A stretch of 64,000 nt of DNA from Thalassotalea fonticola (GCF_032911225.1 NZ_CP136600.1:4092001-4156000); one strand, 5' to 3'. Positions 26,723 through 36,146 are shown, numbered from the stretch's first letter. Notes: generated by a model not told the origin, from the sequence alone. Made by a program: numbers and translations.

Positions 26723-27038
26723 GGTGATCCCCTATGTCTTTGCTATTTTTTACATCATCATTATGGGATATTGCGCCATCATCCATACCTTCATTATCAT
26801 AATAGTCTTCTTCTCGCCTAAGAAACGTTCGCATCCAGGTAGCAACACGTACGAGAACAACGCAACTAATAAAACCATAAATGGGGTAAAATCCCCATAA
26901 ACTTTCCCAGCCATGACTAACATCACGAGGAATAACAAAATCTAAAATAAACAATAAAATACAGCAGCTATAAAGCAAGTATAAAGCTCGCTTTATGTTT
27001 TTAGGATGATCAAATAGGTACTTTTTCTTATCTTCCAT
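26709..27038 (-). CDS. Small membrane protein of the antiporter operon
   Basis: The 109-residue product has two predicted membrane helices (ALYLLYSCCILLFILDFVI; YPIYGFISCVVLVRVATWM) and a strongly acidic C-terminal tail with His pairs (DDGAISHNDDVKNSKDIGDHHVDD). It starts 4 bp after the preceding MnhD-like gene and overlaps the next by 14 bp, so it is certainly part of the operon. It is none of the standard MnhA-G subunits. I do not recognise a named family; an accessory subunit is the natural reading. Confidence 0.7.
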   Translation of the reverse strand: MEDKKKYLFDHPKNIKRALYLLYSCCILLFILDFVIPRDVSHGWESLWGFYPIYGFISCVVLVRVATWMRTFLRREEDYYDNEGMDDGAISHNDDVKNSKDIGDHHVDD

Positions 27039-27041
27039 TAA

Positions 27042-28565
27042 TTATTCCCTACTGCTTAAAACATTTGATGCCAACTCAAACAAAGGCTGAGGATAAATAA
27101 ATAACGTTAAGCAACCTAGAGTGGTAATAACAATGGCAATTAGTAATGTTAAAGGTGCTTCTTTTATTGGTATTGTTGTTAACATACTGCTCGAAGATGT
27201 CGCTTTTTTAGAATATTTATTCGACTCTCTATTGGTGATGAGAACGGGGAAAAATGCGTGAAAGGGGATAGGTAACAAGTAAGCAATGTTAACTAAAGAG
27301 CTAAGCATTAACACCACCATTAATAGCCATTGCTCGGTTTCAACTGTAGCCATCATTAAAAACCACTTGCTCCATGTTCCCCCTGTAGGCGGAACCCCAA
27401 TAATACTGAGACTGGCAATAAAAAATGCAACCATTGTCAGCGGCATTTGTCGGCCTATACCGCGCATTTCGCTTATTTTTGATTTATTTAGGGTGACTAA
27501 AATAGCCCCTGCACAAAAGAACAAGGTGATTTTGCCAAACGCATGCATGGCAATATGCATGGAACTGCCAATAATACCTGACGAAGTCGCCAACAAAGCG
27601 CCAATAGTGACATAACCTAATTGACTGACGGTAGAATACGCCAACCTTGCTTTTAAATTATCTTGTTTCATCGCAACAAGTGAAGCAAGCAACACAGAGG
27701 CAGCTACGAGATAGAGTAAAAATTGGGTGGTTGATAATACCGACAGTAAATCCAGTCCAAAAATAAGCACGCATATTTTTACAATGCTAAATACACCGGC
27801 CTTCACCACGGCAACCGCATGTAAAAGGGCACTCACTGGAGTTGGTGCAATCATAGCTGCGGGTAACCAGCGATGAAAAGGCATAATAGCAGCCTTACCA
27901 ATACCAAAAATGAACAACACTAGCAGAGTTCCAGCTATGGTTTTGTCAACATCTGCATCAAATATACCGCCAAGTTTAAAATCTAATGTGCCAGCGACAA
28001 ACCAGGTACTGACGATAGCTAACAGAAAAAACACGATTGAAGTGCTAAGTAGAATGCCGAGATAGGTTCGACCAGCTCTTTTGGCTTTAGCGGTACCTGC
28101 ATGCGTAACTAAAGGATAAGTAGATAAGGTCAATACTTCATAAAAAATAAATAAAGTAAACAGATTCGCTGAAAAAGCAAGGCCGATCACTGCACCAATG
28201 GCAATGGCAAAACAACTATAAAAACGGGTTTGATTATGCTCTTGATGAGAGCGCATATAACCAATGGCGTAACATGCAGTGACTGGCCAGAGGAAGCTAG
28301 CCGTTAAAGCGAACAACATGCCGAGTGGCTCAACATCAAAACTTACTGTTAAACCGGGTAAAAGTTCCCACCAGAAAACACCGATTGTTGCTCCTAAAGA
28401 GAGTCCTTGGTATAGATTAACAACCAAATAAACCAATATTAAACTGCTAGTGATGGTCACAGCTTCTCGAAGATTTGGTTTATTTCCAGCCGCTACAATA
28501 ATGAGTGGTGTCAACAATGGGACAATAATAGATAGTTGTAGCATCAGCTCTAAAGAAAGTTTCAT
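27042..28565 (-). CDS. MnhD/NuoN-like proton-conducting antiporter subunit (second copy)
   Basis: The 507-residue protein has about 14 membrane helices. The conserved glutamate is in LFIFYEVLTLSTYPLV, and the family lysine and histidine region is in GKAAIMPFHRWLPAAMIAPTPVSALLHAVAVVKAG, a hallmark of MrpD/NuoM/NuoN. Its first codon overlaps the end of the first MnhD gene by 4 bp (ATGA type). It is a cation/proton pathway of an Mrp-like complex in the inner membrane. Confidence 0.88.
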   Translation of the reverse strand: MKLSLELMLQLSIIVPLLTPLIIVAAGNKPNLREAVTITSSLILVYLVVNLYQGLSLGATIGVFWWELLPGLTVSFDVEPLGMLFALTASFLWPVTACYAIGYMRSHQEHNQTRFYSCFAIAIGAVIGLAFSANLFTLFIFYEVLTLSTYPLVTHAGTAKAKRAGRTYLGILLSTSIVFFLLAIVSTWFVAGTLDFKLGGIFDADVDKTIAGTLLVLFIFGIGKAAIMPFHRWLPAAMIAPTPVSALLHAVAVVKAGVFSIVKICVLIFGLDLLSVLSTTQFLLYLVAASVLLASLVAMKQDNLKARLAYSTVSQLGYVTIGALLATSSGIIGSSMHIAMHAFGKITLFFCAGAILVTLNKSKISEMRGIGRQMPLTMVAFFIASLSIIGVPPTGGTWSKWFLMMATVETEQWLLMVVLMLSSLVNIAYLLPIPFHAFFPVLITNRESNKYSKKATSSSSMLTTIPIKEAPLTLLIAIVITTLGCLTLFIYPQPLFELASNVLSSRE

Positions 28566-30040
28566 GGGGTTATTCCAAACAAACTCTGAGCCGCCGCCTG
28601 CGCCACCTGTACACTAAGGCGAGTATCAATACCAAAATAAAAGTTGGCGATTGTTAGTGTCCATATGGGGACTAGAAACAGCATTGGCGCTTCTTTTACT
28701 GCTGCGTTATTAACGGGTGGCTCCTTAAAATAAGCGACTTCGATGATTCGCCAGACATAAATAACAGCTAATATTGCCGCTAACAGAATAAGCACAGCAA
28801 CTGGCCACCACCCCTGTGCCAACAATGCGGTTAGCAGATACCATTTGCTGACAAAACCAACGGTTAATGGCATACCAATTAAACTTAAGCCACCAATTAC
28901 GATAGCAGCCATAGTCAGTGGCATCTGGCGGCCTAAACCGTGAAAGTTATTGAGCTGAACATTACCCAACCGATACATCACAGCAGCTAAGGCTAAAAAA
29001 ATCGCGCTTTTCATCAACGCGTGATTAAACACGTGCAATAGAGTGGCGGTTAAACCGGTTACTGTACTGATGCTAAAACCAACAATCATATAGCCAATTT
29101 GAGCTATGCTCGAATAGGCAAACAGGTGTTTAATATTTTTTTGATAAATTGCCGAAATTGAGGCAATAAAAATGCCGATTAGGCCAAGTGCCATAAACAA
29201 AGTTTGTAAAGGCATGGTGGTGAAAGAAAAAGACAGGCCAAAAACCGAGAACGTAAAACGAACAAGTAAATAAATAGCAACTTTTGTTGCTGTTGCGGCG
29301 AAGAAGGCGGTGACAATTGAAGGCGCGTAAGCGTATGCATTAGGTAACCACTGGTGAAGGGGGAACAGTGCAAGCTTCAAACATACGCCGACAATAATAA
29401 AAGCAAAAGCAGTAAATACGGTACGTGTTTGTGCAACTTCAGGTAGGCGCTGGGAGAGATCCTGCATGTTCAGTGTTCCCGTCATTTGATACATCAAGCC
29501 AACACCAATTAAGATAAAAGTTGCACCGATAGTTCCCATAACCAGGTATTGATAAGAGGCCCAAAGCGCGCGTCTGTCTTTACCCATAGCGATTAAAGCA
29601 TAAGTAGAAAGTGAAGATACTTCTAAAAAGACAAAAACATTAAATGCATCACCAGTAACGACAATACCCAACATACCGGTGAGTGATAACAGATATAAAA
29701 CATAAAAGAGTGTGTGTTTGTTTTTATCTATTTCTTTTTCAATGCTAGTTTGAGCGGCGAATAAAACCGTGGTACTTATTGCTGAAACAATCAGTAAAAC
29801 AAAGGCATTAAGCTTATCAATTCGGTATTCAATTCCCCAAGGTGGCTGCCAGCCGCCTAATTCGTAACTCAGCACTCCAGACGTCATTACTTGTTGTAAT
29901 AACAAAATACTGATCAAAAATGTCAAGCTACTCACCAATAGAGAAAACAGCCAGACCAGCTGAGCACGCTTTAATAGCAGGCAAATCGGTGCAGCCATGA
30001 GCGGGACAATCACTTGCAAAACCGGAAGATGTGCTATCAC
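28562..30040 (-). CDS. mnhD: Na+/H+ antiporter subunit D (MnhD/MrpD)
   Basis: The 492-residue protein has about 14 membrane helices. The glutamate helix is VFVFLEVSSLSTYALIA, and the lysine/histidine region is LKLALFPLHQWLPNAYAYAPSIVTAFFAATATKVAIY. It follows mnhC with a 4-bp overlap, the normal Mrp order. MnhD is one of the two antiporter-type subunits in ordinary Mrp systems. It works in the inner membrane to extrude Na+ (or K+) against protons. Confidence 0.92.
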   Translation of the reverse strand: MIAHLPVLQVIVPLMAAPICLLLKRAQLVWLFSLLVSSLTFLISILLLQQVMTSGVLSYELGGWQPPWGIEYRIDKLNAFVLLIVSAISTTVLFAAQTSIEKEIDKNKHTLFYVLYLLSLTGMLGIVVTGDAFNVFVFLEVSSLSTYALIAMGKDRRALWASYQYLVMGTIGATFILIGVGLMYQMTGTLNMQDLSQRLPEVAQTRTVFTAFAFIIVGVCLKLALFPLHQWLPNAYAYAPSIVTAFFAATATKVAIYLLVRFTFSVFGLSFSFTTMPLQTLFMALGLIGIFIASISAIYQKNIKHLFAYSSIAQIGYMIVGFSISTVTGLTATLLHVFNHALMKSAIFLALAAVMYRLGNVQLNNFHGLGRQMPLTMAAIVIGGLSLIGMPLTVGFVSKWYLLTALLAQGWWPVAVLILLAAILAVIYVWRIIEVAYFKEPPVNNAAVKEAPMLFLVPIWTLTIANFYFGIDTRLSVQVAQAAAQSLFGITP

Positions 30041-30417
30041 TCTTCTTTTCTCACTTTTTTGTCTGCCTCGAATTGATTATCTTGTTGTTGAATTTCGTCT
30101 TCTTCAATGCTGCCATAAGCTGCTTTTATGCGAACCACTAATGACAGCGCCAAAGCGACGGTGGCAATACCGACCACAATAGCAGTAAGAATTAAAGCAT
30201 GCGGTAAAGGGTTAGAATAGTGCATGATATCGTCTGCTAATATAGGTGCTGTACCACCATCAACTTTTGCCATACTGATATAAAATATGAATACAGAGGT
30301 TTGGAAAATAGTCAGCCCAACGATCTTTTTAATTAAGTTGCCATGAGCAATCACGACATATAGTCCGCTCATCATCAGCATTACCACAATCCAATAATTA
30401 AAAAGCCCGGTTAACAT
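30037..30417 (-). CDS. mnhC: Na+/H+ antiporter subunit C (MnhC/NuoK-like)
   Basis: The 126-residue protein has three membrane helices. The central part KKIVGLTIFQTSVFIFYISMA and PLPHALILTAIVVGIATVALALSLVVRI match MnhC/MrpC and NuoK. A charged tail of about 25 residues follows. It overlaps mnhD by 4 bp and the fused MnhB gene by 1 bp. Confidence 0.92.
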   Translation of the reverse strand: MLTGLFNYWIVVMLMMSGLYVVIAHGNLIKKIVGLTIFQTSVFIFYISMAKVDGGTAPILADDIMHYSNPLPHALILTAIVVGIATVALALSLVVRIKAAYGSIEEDEIQQQDNQFEADKKVRKEE

Positions 30418-31430
30418 TAAGATGACTCCTGATTATATTTGTGTTTATTACTCTGTAGCATCTCCCTATAGTCGGCAAAGTTGAAAAAAATAATGATCAT
30501 GACTGAAGCTACAGTACAGCCAACGGCCCACTCGATTAAAAGAATGCCCAAATGCTGACCAGCAATGGGATCATTGGATAAGAAATTATAGTCAAAGAAA
30601 TTCCCTCCGTTGAGTAAAGAGACGAGACCAACGCAGCTATATAGCAAAACACCAGCAGCAGAAATTAACTGGATAAAAGGTTGATTAATGACAATACGTG
30701 CGCTGCTCAAACCAAATAACATCGCATACAGAATAATAGCCGCAGCGAAGATCACCCCTGCCTGAAAACCACCACCAGGGCCGAAATCGCCATGAAATTG
30801 AACATAAAGGGCAAACAACAGAATAAACGGGATCAACATTTTAGTAACAATGCGGACAACAAGGTGCTGCTCATGCATTGAATAATTGATGCACGCAATT
30901 TTGTCATCATCAACTGGACGGCGAACGATGGACAACAATGCCAACACCCCAATACCAGCAGTAAAGATGACAACCAGTTCACCGAAAGTGTCAAACGCTC
31001 TATAGCTTGCCAGTATAGACGTTACGATATTGACGATACCAATCTCTTGCATTGAATCGTTAATATACCTAGGTGCAACATGGTTGTGGATCGGTGCATC
31101 GGCAGAGCCAAAATATGGCATATCTAACGTGCCATAGATCAACAAGCCACCTGTTATGATTATAATAAGTAGTGCCGGAAAAGGGTTATGTCGTGTTGTC
31201 TTCTCACTGCGTCCGGTTATCGTAATGACCACTAACATTAGCAAGGTAGATATACCCGCTCCCACTGCGGCTTCAGTAAAGGCGACATCGACTGCATCCA
31301 TAGCAACAAAAAAGCTAGCGGACAATAAACCATAAATACCTGAGAGCATAACGACTGCAAACAGGTCTTTCATTCTAATTATGGCAATAGCAACAGCCGA
31401 CAATAAGGTTAATAATACGATATCAATCAC
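30417..31430 (-). CDS. Fused DUF4040 (MbhD-like) and MnhB antiporter subunit
   Basis: The 337-residue protein has about ten membrane helices. Residues 1-75 form a DUF4040/MbhD-type domain (AVVMLSGIYGLLSASFFVAMDAVDVAFTEAAVGAG). Residues about 190-330 are MnhB (FILLFALYVQFHGDFGPGGGFQAGVIFAAAIILYA). In standard Mrp the DUF4040 part is the C-terminus of the large MnhA subunit; here it is joined to MnhB instead, as in archaeal Mbh-type arrangements. There is a 1-bp overlap with mnhC and a 4-bp overlap with mnhG. Confidence 0.88.
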   Translation of the reverse strand: MIDIVLLTLLSAVAIAIIRMKDLFAVVMLSGIYGLLSASFFVAMDAVDVAFTEAAVGAGISTLLMLVVITITGRSEKTTRHNPFPALLIIIITGGLLIYGTLDMPYFGSADAPIHNHVAPRYINDSMQEIGIVNIVTSILASYRAFDTFGELVVIFTAGIGVLALLSIVRRPVDDDKIACINYSMHEQHLVVRIVTKMLIPFILLFALYVQFHGDFGPGGGFQAGVIFAAAIILYAMLFGLSSARIVINQPFIQLISAAGVLLYSCVGLVSLLNGGNFFDYNFLSNDPIAGQHLGILLIEWAVGCTVASVMIIIFFNFADYREMLQSNKHKYNQESS

Positions 31431-31792
31431 GATTTCGATGAGGTAGTCTCCTTACTTTCTAAATCAAGAGAACTTTGCTCAACACCGTTATGGTTAAGTT
31501 TTGGCATCAGCCCATTATGCAAAGCTGCTTTAGCTAATACATGGCTTGTGGTAGGGCTAATCAACAAGGTCAGTAATAAGATCATTACTAACTTGGCAAA
31601 CACTAAAAGATCGGTACTGTGCATCATCAGACCGAGCAAAATCATGCCCGTACCAAGGGTATCTGTGACGCCAACTGCATGCATACGAGTATAGAAATCG
31701 GGAAAGCGTAAAATGCCAACACCACCTGAAACACAGAGAAAGCTACCGATAAATAAACACACGCCACTACTGATATCTAAAAAAGCATCCAT
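31427..31792 (-). CDS. mnhG: Na+/H+ antiporter subunit G (MnhG)
   Basis: The 121-residue protein has three membrane helices. GVGILRFPDFYTRMHAVGVTDTLGTGMILLGLM is the MnhG signature. The C-terminal 35 residues are charged. It abuts mnhF. Confidence 0.93.
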   Translation of the reverse strand: MDAFLDISSGVCLFIGSFLCVSGGVGILRFPDFYTRMHAVGVTDTLGTGMILLGLMMHSTDLLVFAKLVMILLLTLLISPTTSHVLAKAALHNGLMPKLNHNGVEQSSLDLESKETTSSKS

Positions 31793-32116
31793 TTAGCGCT
31801 CCTTTTCTGTCGATTCATTATTGGATGTTTCTGCGCTAGGCGTATGCTTGAATTGATTAGAATCTGAATAACGTAATACACCAATTACACTGATAAAGTT
31901 GATCAGTGCATAGACAATCGCGATATCCAAGAATTGCGGTCGCCCCATGACAAAGCCTAATAAAGAAATCAGCAGTACCGTTTTAGTGCCAAACATATTG
32001 ACGGCCAAGATTCGATCATAAAGTGTTGGCCCGACCATACCTCTGATGGTTGCTAAAATCATGGCGATAAAAATGGCAAGTGTGGCAGCAACTAACATTA
32101 GTGTTCCAACAGGCAT
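31793..32116 (-). CDS. mnhF: Na+/H+ antiporter subunit F (MnhF)
   Basis: The 107-residue protein has three membrane helices. RGMVGPTLYDRILAVNMFGTKTVLLI is the MnhF signature. Its start overlaps the end of mnhE by 19 bp. Confidence 0.93.
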   Translation of the reverse strand: MPVGTLMLVAATLAIFIAMILATIRGMVGPTLYDRILAVNMFGTKTVLLISLLGFVMGRPQFLDIAIVYALINFISVIGVLRYSDSNQFKHTPSAETSNNESTEKER

Positions 32117-32571
32117 ACTCGGCGATCCATCTCACCGGCTTGTAAGGATTCAATATCCATAGAGAGTAGGGCATGCACTATAATTTCGTCGTCTACCAGA
32201 TCGATTGTTACCGTTCCTGGGGTTAAGGTAATGGAGTTTGCATAAATGACTTTTCCCATATCAGTTTTTTGATTGATTTTAATTTTTTTTAGTGTCGGTG
32301 ATATGCTTTCCTTACCAAGCCAAATGTGCTTTACCACTTTGATATTGGCTTGAATAATCTCTTTGATAAGCCACAAATAGTAACCAAATATATTACGCGT
32401 TAAATATAGCGGTTGAGATTCATGATCAACAACATCCATTTGATGTGAAATAATTAACACTAAGATAATAGAAGCAGCCGCAAGCAACAAAATGAGTGCG
32501 CTATAGTGACCTGAATTGAGTAACCAAAATGCAGCTAATGTCACAAACAAACTGATGGTATGTCGTTTCAT
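32098..32571 (-). CDS. mnhE: Na+/H+ antiporter subunit E (MnhE)
   Basis: The 157-residue protein has two N-terminal membrane helices and a cytoplasmic domain with VIYANSITLTPGTVTIDLVDDEIIVHAL, the MnhE signature. It is the first gene of the nine-gene operon (E-F-G-DUF4040/B-C-D-D-x-D). AGGTTAGGA lies upstream of the ATG. Confidence 0.93.
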   Translation of the reverse strand: MKRHTISLFVTLAAFWLLNSGHYSALILLLAAASIILVLIISHQMDVVDHESQPLYLTRNIFGYYLWLIKEIIQANIKVVKHIWLGKESISPTLKKIKINQKTDMGKVIYANSITLTPGTVTIDLVDDEIIVHALLSMDIESLQAGEMDRRVCLLEH

Positions 32572-32982
32572 GAATCCTAACCTCTAGTTATTTAAAAAAA
32601 ATTACATAATTACCATTGTGGCTAGCAAAATCAGATATGTTAAATGCGATGAAAAGGTATTCTATTGGGAGTAATTCAAGTCTATATCTTCGCTGAATAT
32701 ACGCCTTTACTGTTTGCTCGAGTTCAACTTAACAACTTTAACTATGAGCACCTCTAACTCTCCCTCTGTGAACAAAACAGAGTTTTAGCTTTATCTGAAT
32801 TGGTTTTGAAAGCGATACAAGGTTCATTTAAGAATTGATCACCATCGAGCCATTTTGTAATCTGTAATAATCTGTTCCTCATTTGAAAAATATAATGTCG
32901 TCAGCTGGAATTTTTTGCTTATAAATACAAATTAGAGTGACATCAATTTGACTACGTTTTTGAAATTATTTTGTGAGATTAT
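32572..32982. other. Intergenic region upstream of the antiporter operon
   Basis: This 411-bp AT-rich region shows no gene. The only structure noted is CTCTGT / ACAGAG (32764-32769, 32777-32782). It must contain the promoter of the antiporter operon; no clear consensus was found. Confidence 0.5.
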
Positions 32983-33843
32983 TTAATTTTGTGCTGGTTT
33001 AATTATCAAACAATCGGTGCGTAAATGATGCATCACCTTTTCGGCAAGATTACCCAAAAAGAAGCCACTAACGCCTTCTCGGCCAACGCAGCCTATAATT
33101 ACCAAATCACTATTTAATTCGTTGGCCTGATGAGGAATGGTTCTATCCGGTGGTCCTGCGGTGATATGATTGGTCACATAACTCATATCAAAGTCAGCGA
33201 GCAGTTGCTGCATTTTTTCAGTCGCAGCGGGTGCTTTTTTTTGTTTGACTGAATGTTTATTCACCACGTCAAATTCCAGCAGCGGTTTGGCAATGGGAAT
33301 ACTATACATTGCGTGTAATTGGTTGTGGGTAACTCCAGACAAGGCTTTTCCCCAGCCTAGTATTAAAGAGTTTAGTTGTTGATGAGTTTTTTCATCAGTT
33401 GATAAGTCTAAAGCTAATAAAATATTGGTTTTACTGTTCCACTTAACGTGGCTGGCGATTAATATTGGACAGGGTAAGTGACGTGTTAATGTCCAGTCGG
33501 AAGGGGTGTGAAACAACGATTCACTACGGTGCCCGCCCTTAATCACTAGATCTACAGGCTGTTGAACACAGCGATTAACCACCCAGTCAGCAATATTATC
33601 ACTAATAATCACTTCGCTAGTGATTTTTGATTCCCCATCAAAAATGCTCTTAATATTTGAATTAAGTGACTGTTTAGCCTGTTCTATATGTTGTTCGAGG
33701 GTGATATCTGAGTCGTTGCTGGGATGAATAAATTTGATTATTTCTACCGTCGCTCGCATAGGTAGGGTAATATCACGAGCCTTTTCTAATGATAGTATAT
33801 CGTCGTCTTCTATATCAGCAATAACCAATACCAGTTTACTCAT
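32983..33843 (-). CDS. Universal stress protein with two UspA domains (UspE-like)
   Basis: The 286-residue protein has two tandem UspA domains. The second ends with the ATP-binding pattern GCVGREGVSGFFLGNLAEKVMHH...DCLIIKP, the first with PVDLVIKGGH...LPCPILIASH. The start is the ATG ending at 33843 (MSKLVLVIADI), preceded by AGGAG; the frame continues 12 codons upstream without a ribosome site. UspE-type proteins protect cells in stress and stationary phase. It lies upstream of the antiporter operon on the same strand but 411 bp away. Confidence 0.85.
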   Translation of the reverse strand: MSKLVLVIADIEDDDILSLEKARDITLPMRATVEIIKFIHPSNDSDITLEQHIEQAKQSLNSNIKSIFDGESKITSEVIISDNIADWVVNRCVQQPVDLVIKGGHRSESLFHTPSDWTLTRHLPCPILIASHVKWNSKTNILLALDLSTDEKTHQQLNSLILGWGKALSGVTHNQLHAMYSIPIAKPLLEFDVVNKHSVKQKKAPAATEKMQQLLADFDMSYVTNHITAGPPDRTIPHQANELNSDLVIIGCVGREGVSGFFLGNLAEKVMHHLRTDCLIIKPAQN

Positions 33844-33879
33844 GGATTTCACTCCTGTTGTACTACTATATGAGAGCAT

Positions 33880-34359
33880 AATCTAGGCTTTAGCAATTAT
33901 AGATTGATTGCTCTGTAACACATTGCTCTTAAATAAACAGCAAGTTCATAACCAATAAGTATAATCCATGAATACAAAAGGTGTGAGTGAATGTAGCTCG
34001 CTCAATATAGATGATTATTGGACTACTTAGTCTTCCTACTTTGCATAACATTATTTATAGCAACGTTCAGGTTGTCAGCTATACATTAAAATGATATTAA
34101 CCGCTTTAATGTATAGTCCTTTTTATCTTGTTTATGTATTTATCTGACTTAAAGATGTTTCAAAAGTTCATCCCACTTCACTAGAGAGCTCTAATACAGA
34201 TGGCTTTGAGTATTTTAACGATTATAGAAGTTCACAAGTTGTTGCTTCGAAAAATGCCCGTTAGGTTGTTTAATAACCTAATGGCGAATTCATTGCACGA
34301 ACAATAGCCTGAAGCACAAGCAAACTTATCAAATGGCATTGCAGCATTATTAGTTAGTA
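33880..34359. repeat. Gene-free region with two perfect inverted repeats
   Basis: CTATACATTAAA / TTTAATGTATAG (34079-34090, 34105-34116) is a 12-bp perfect inverted repeat with a 14-base spacer. TTAGGTT / AACCTAA (34261-34267, 34275-34281) is a second one with a 7-base loop. No coding region, tRNA or T-run terminator was seen in the remaining sequence. Confidence 0.6.
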
Positions 34360-34620
34360 TTAGTGACCAAATAACGCGGCATAACTGCGAATGCGCTGGC
34401 CATGCCAGTACCGTCCATCGAATTTGTTAGCTAATGCAACTGCAGCTTCTCTGCTAATGTTCAACCTGACCCACGCCTCGCTATTATTTGTTTCAGCCCT
34501 ATGAACAATTATTATCTGTTCTATACTGCTTCGCTGAAAATGTAACAACAGGCGAAGCTCTTCTTCATAGACCTTTAGCGGCAGGTTAGAAAATTGTAAT
34601 TCCCATGATTTTATCATCAT
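34360..34620 (-). CDS. Small RRM-like RNA-binding protein
   Basis: About 86 residues form one domain with the order beta-alpha-beta-beta-alpha-beta. WELQFSNLPL corresponds to RNP2, AWVRLNISREAAVALANKFDGRYWHGQRI to the RNP1 strand, helix 2 and last strand of an RRM. RNP1 is degenerate (no K/R-G-F/Y-G/A-F/Y). The frame runs 4 codons further upstream to a TTG; I use the first ATG. The likely role is RNA binding, but this is inference from fold pattern. It stands alone. Confidence 0.5.
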   Translation of the reverse strand: MMIKSWELQFSNLPLKVYEEELRLLLHFQRSSIEQIIIVHRAETNNSEAWVRLNISREAAVALANKFDGRYWHGQRIRSYAALFGH

Positions 34621-34937
34621 TAACAATACCAAACTTAATACTTATTTATCGCCCTATAGATTATAGACGATGGCGTTGTTAATTTAGCGCCTGCCTTAGG
34701 ATTATGTGATGATTTTGATATAAAAATGCAAATGTTTATTTTGAACATCGTTTCAATAGTCGTATATGACTTTAATGTAATTGTATAGTGATATTGGTTA
34801 ATCTTTCTTTACTTACCGTGCGACGAAATCTTGTAATAGACAGTTACATTTTTAAAGTAGCTGATAACAAAGATTTCTGTATCCTTACATCATTGCAACG
34901 AATGTAACATCTAATCGATTTGATTAAGGGATAAACT
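34621..34937. other. Divergent intergenic region before the RND operon
   Basis: This 317-bp AT-rich region lies between the RRM-like gene (minus) and the RND operon (plus). Promoters for both are expected, but no convincing operator or repeat was found. Confidence 0.4.
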
Positions 34938-36146
34938 GTGACACGTAAAAAGCAAATTATTGTACCGATCGTCATTTTAGCAACTGGGATTTTGTTGTTT
35001 GTTGGCTTTTCAAGCATGAAAAAGCCACCGGAAGAAAAGGCTGATGTTGATATTACACCAATTGTCGCAGTTGAAGCCGTTACGGTTGCACCAATGACTC
35101 TGCAAGTAAGCTCGTACGGTATTGTGAAGCCTAAATATGAAACAGCATTAGTCGCGCAAGTTAGTGGTCAAATAGTTGCGCTGTCTGAAGACTTTGTTCG
35201 TGGTAAATTTGTTAACAAAGGGACATTACTCGCTCGTATCGACCCCAATGATTATGAAGCAGCCCTTATTGAAGCTCAAGCCAATATGGCATCTGCTCGT
35301 GCCGCACTAGAAACCGAACGTGCGCAAGGCAAGGTAGCCGAGAGTGAATGGAAACGCATTACTAATACTTCACCAACAGAATTAAGCTTACGTAAACCTC
35401 AACTTGCTCAGGAAATTGCTCGAGTTAAATCAGCTCAAGCTTCAATTTTAAGAGCTCAGCGTAATTTAGAGCGTACAGAAATACGCGCGCCGTATGATGC
35501 GATGATTGACAGCAGAACTATAGGTTTAGGATCGTTTGTTGGGGTTGGTACAAATATTGGGAAACTACTCGGTACAGCTCTAGCAGAAGTTCGATTGCCT
35601 GTTGCAGATAACCAATTACAATATTTGACCAATCAAGGTAATGGTGCAGTTGTTAACTTATTAGGTGCTTTTGCTGGTGTGGATGTGCAATGGAGCGCAG
35701 TCGTTGCCCGTAGTGAAGGCATTGTCGATAACAATAGCCGGATGACTTATCTAGTCGCTGAGGTAAAAGACCCATACGCCTTGATTGAAGGTGAAACTAC
35801 GCAAAAGACAGCGTTACGTTTTGGCTCTTATGTTAATGCCGAAATTGTCGGCGTTAAAATAGCTCAGGCTAGTTTGGTACCTCGTTATTTGGTTGAAAAT
35901 GGCCGTGTGGCGGTATTAGATGCTGAGTCAAAGCTACATTATGTAGATATTGAAATTGCCCGCCAAGAGGGAGGTAATGTAGTTGTTTCTAATGGCTTGT
36001 CTGATGGTGACCAACTTATTATCTCTGCCTTAGATTACCCTGTTAATGGCATGAAATTAGCTGTATCGAGCACCTCAGAAGAAAACGAAGTTGAGCAAGA
36101 TGTCGAAACATCAGCTGTCACTGTGGCGAGTGTAGGAGTTAACTAA
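34938..36146 (+). CDS. RND efflux periplasmic adaptor (membrane fusion protein)
   Basis: The 402-residue protein has an N-terminal membrane anchor or signal (IIVPIVILATGILLFVGFS). It then has the lipoyl halves (YETALVAQVSGQIVALSEDFVRGKFVNKGTLLARIDPNDY and RNLERTEIRAPYDAMI), an alpha-helical hairpin and a beta-barrel domain. It links the inner-membrane RND pump to an outer-membrane channel. The stop overlaps the start of the permease gene by 1 bp. No TolC-type gene is in the window. The substrate is unknown; AcrA/MexA-type drug efflux is the usual role. Confidence 0.92.
   Translation: MTRKKQIIVPIVILATGILLFVGFSSMKKPPEEKADVDITPIVAVEAVTVAPMTLQVSSYGIVKPKYETALVAQVSGQIVALSEDFVRGKFVNKGTLLARIDPNDYEAALIEAQANMASARAALETERAQGKVAESEWKRITNTSPTELSLRKPQLAQEIARVKSAQASILRAQRNLERTEIRAPYDAMIDSRTIGLGSFVGVGTNIGKLLGTALAEVRLPVADNQLQYLTNQGNGAVVNLLGAFAGVDVQWSAVVARSEGIVDNNSRMTYLVAEVKDPYALIEGETTQKTALRFGSYVNAEIVGVKIAQASLVPRYLVENGRVAVLDAESKLHYVDIEIARQEGGNVVVSNGLSDGDQLIISALDYPVNGMKLAVSSTSEENEVEQDVETSAVTVASVGVN

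Noticed and set aside
25022..32571. Respiratory complex I (nuo) or membrane hydrogenase operon
   Set aside because: MnhE, F, G and B are present, and no NADH-binding, quinone-reductase, Fe-S or NiFe subunit is encoded here.
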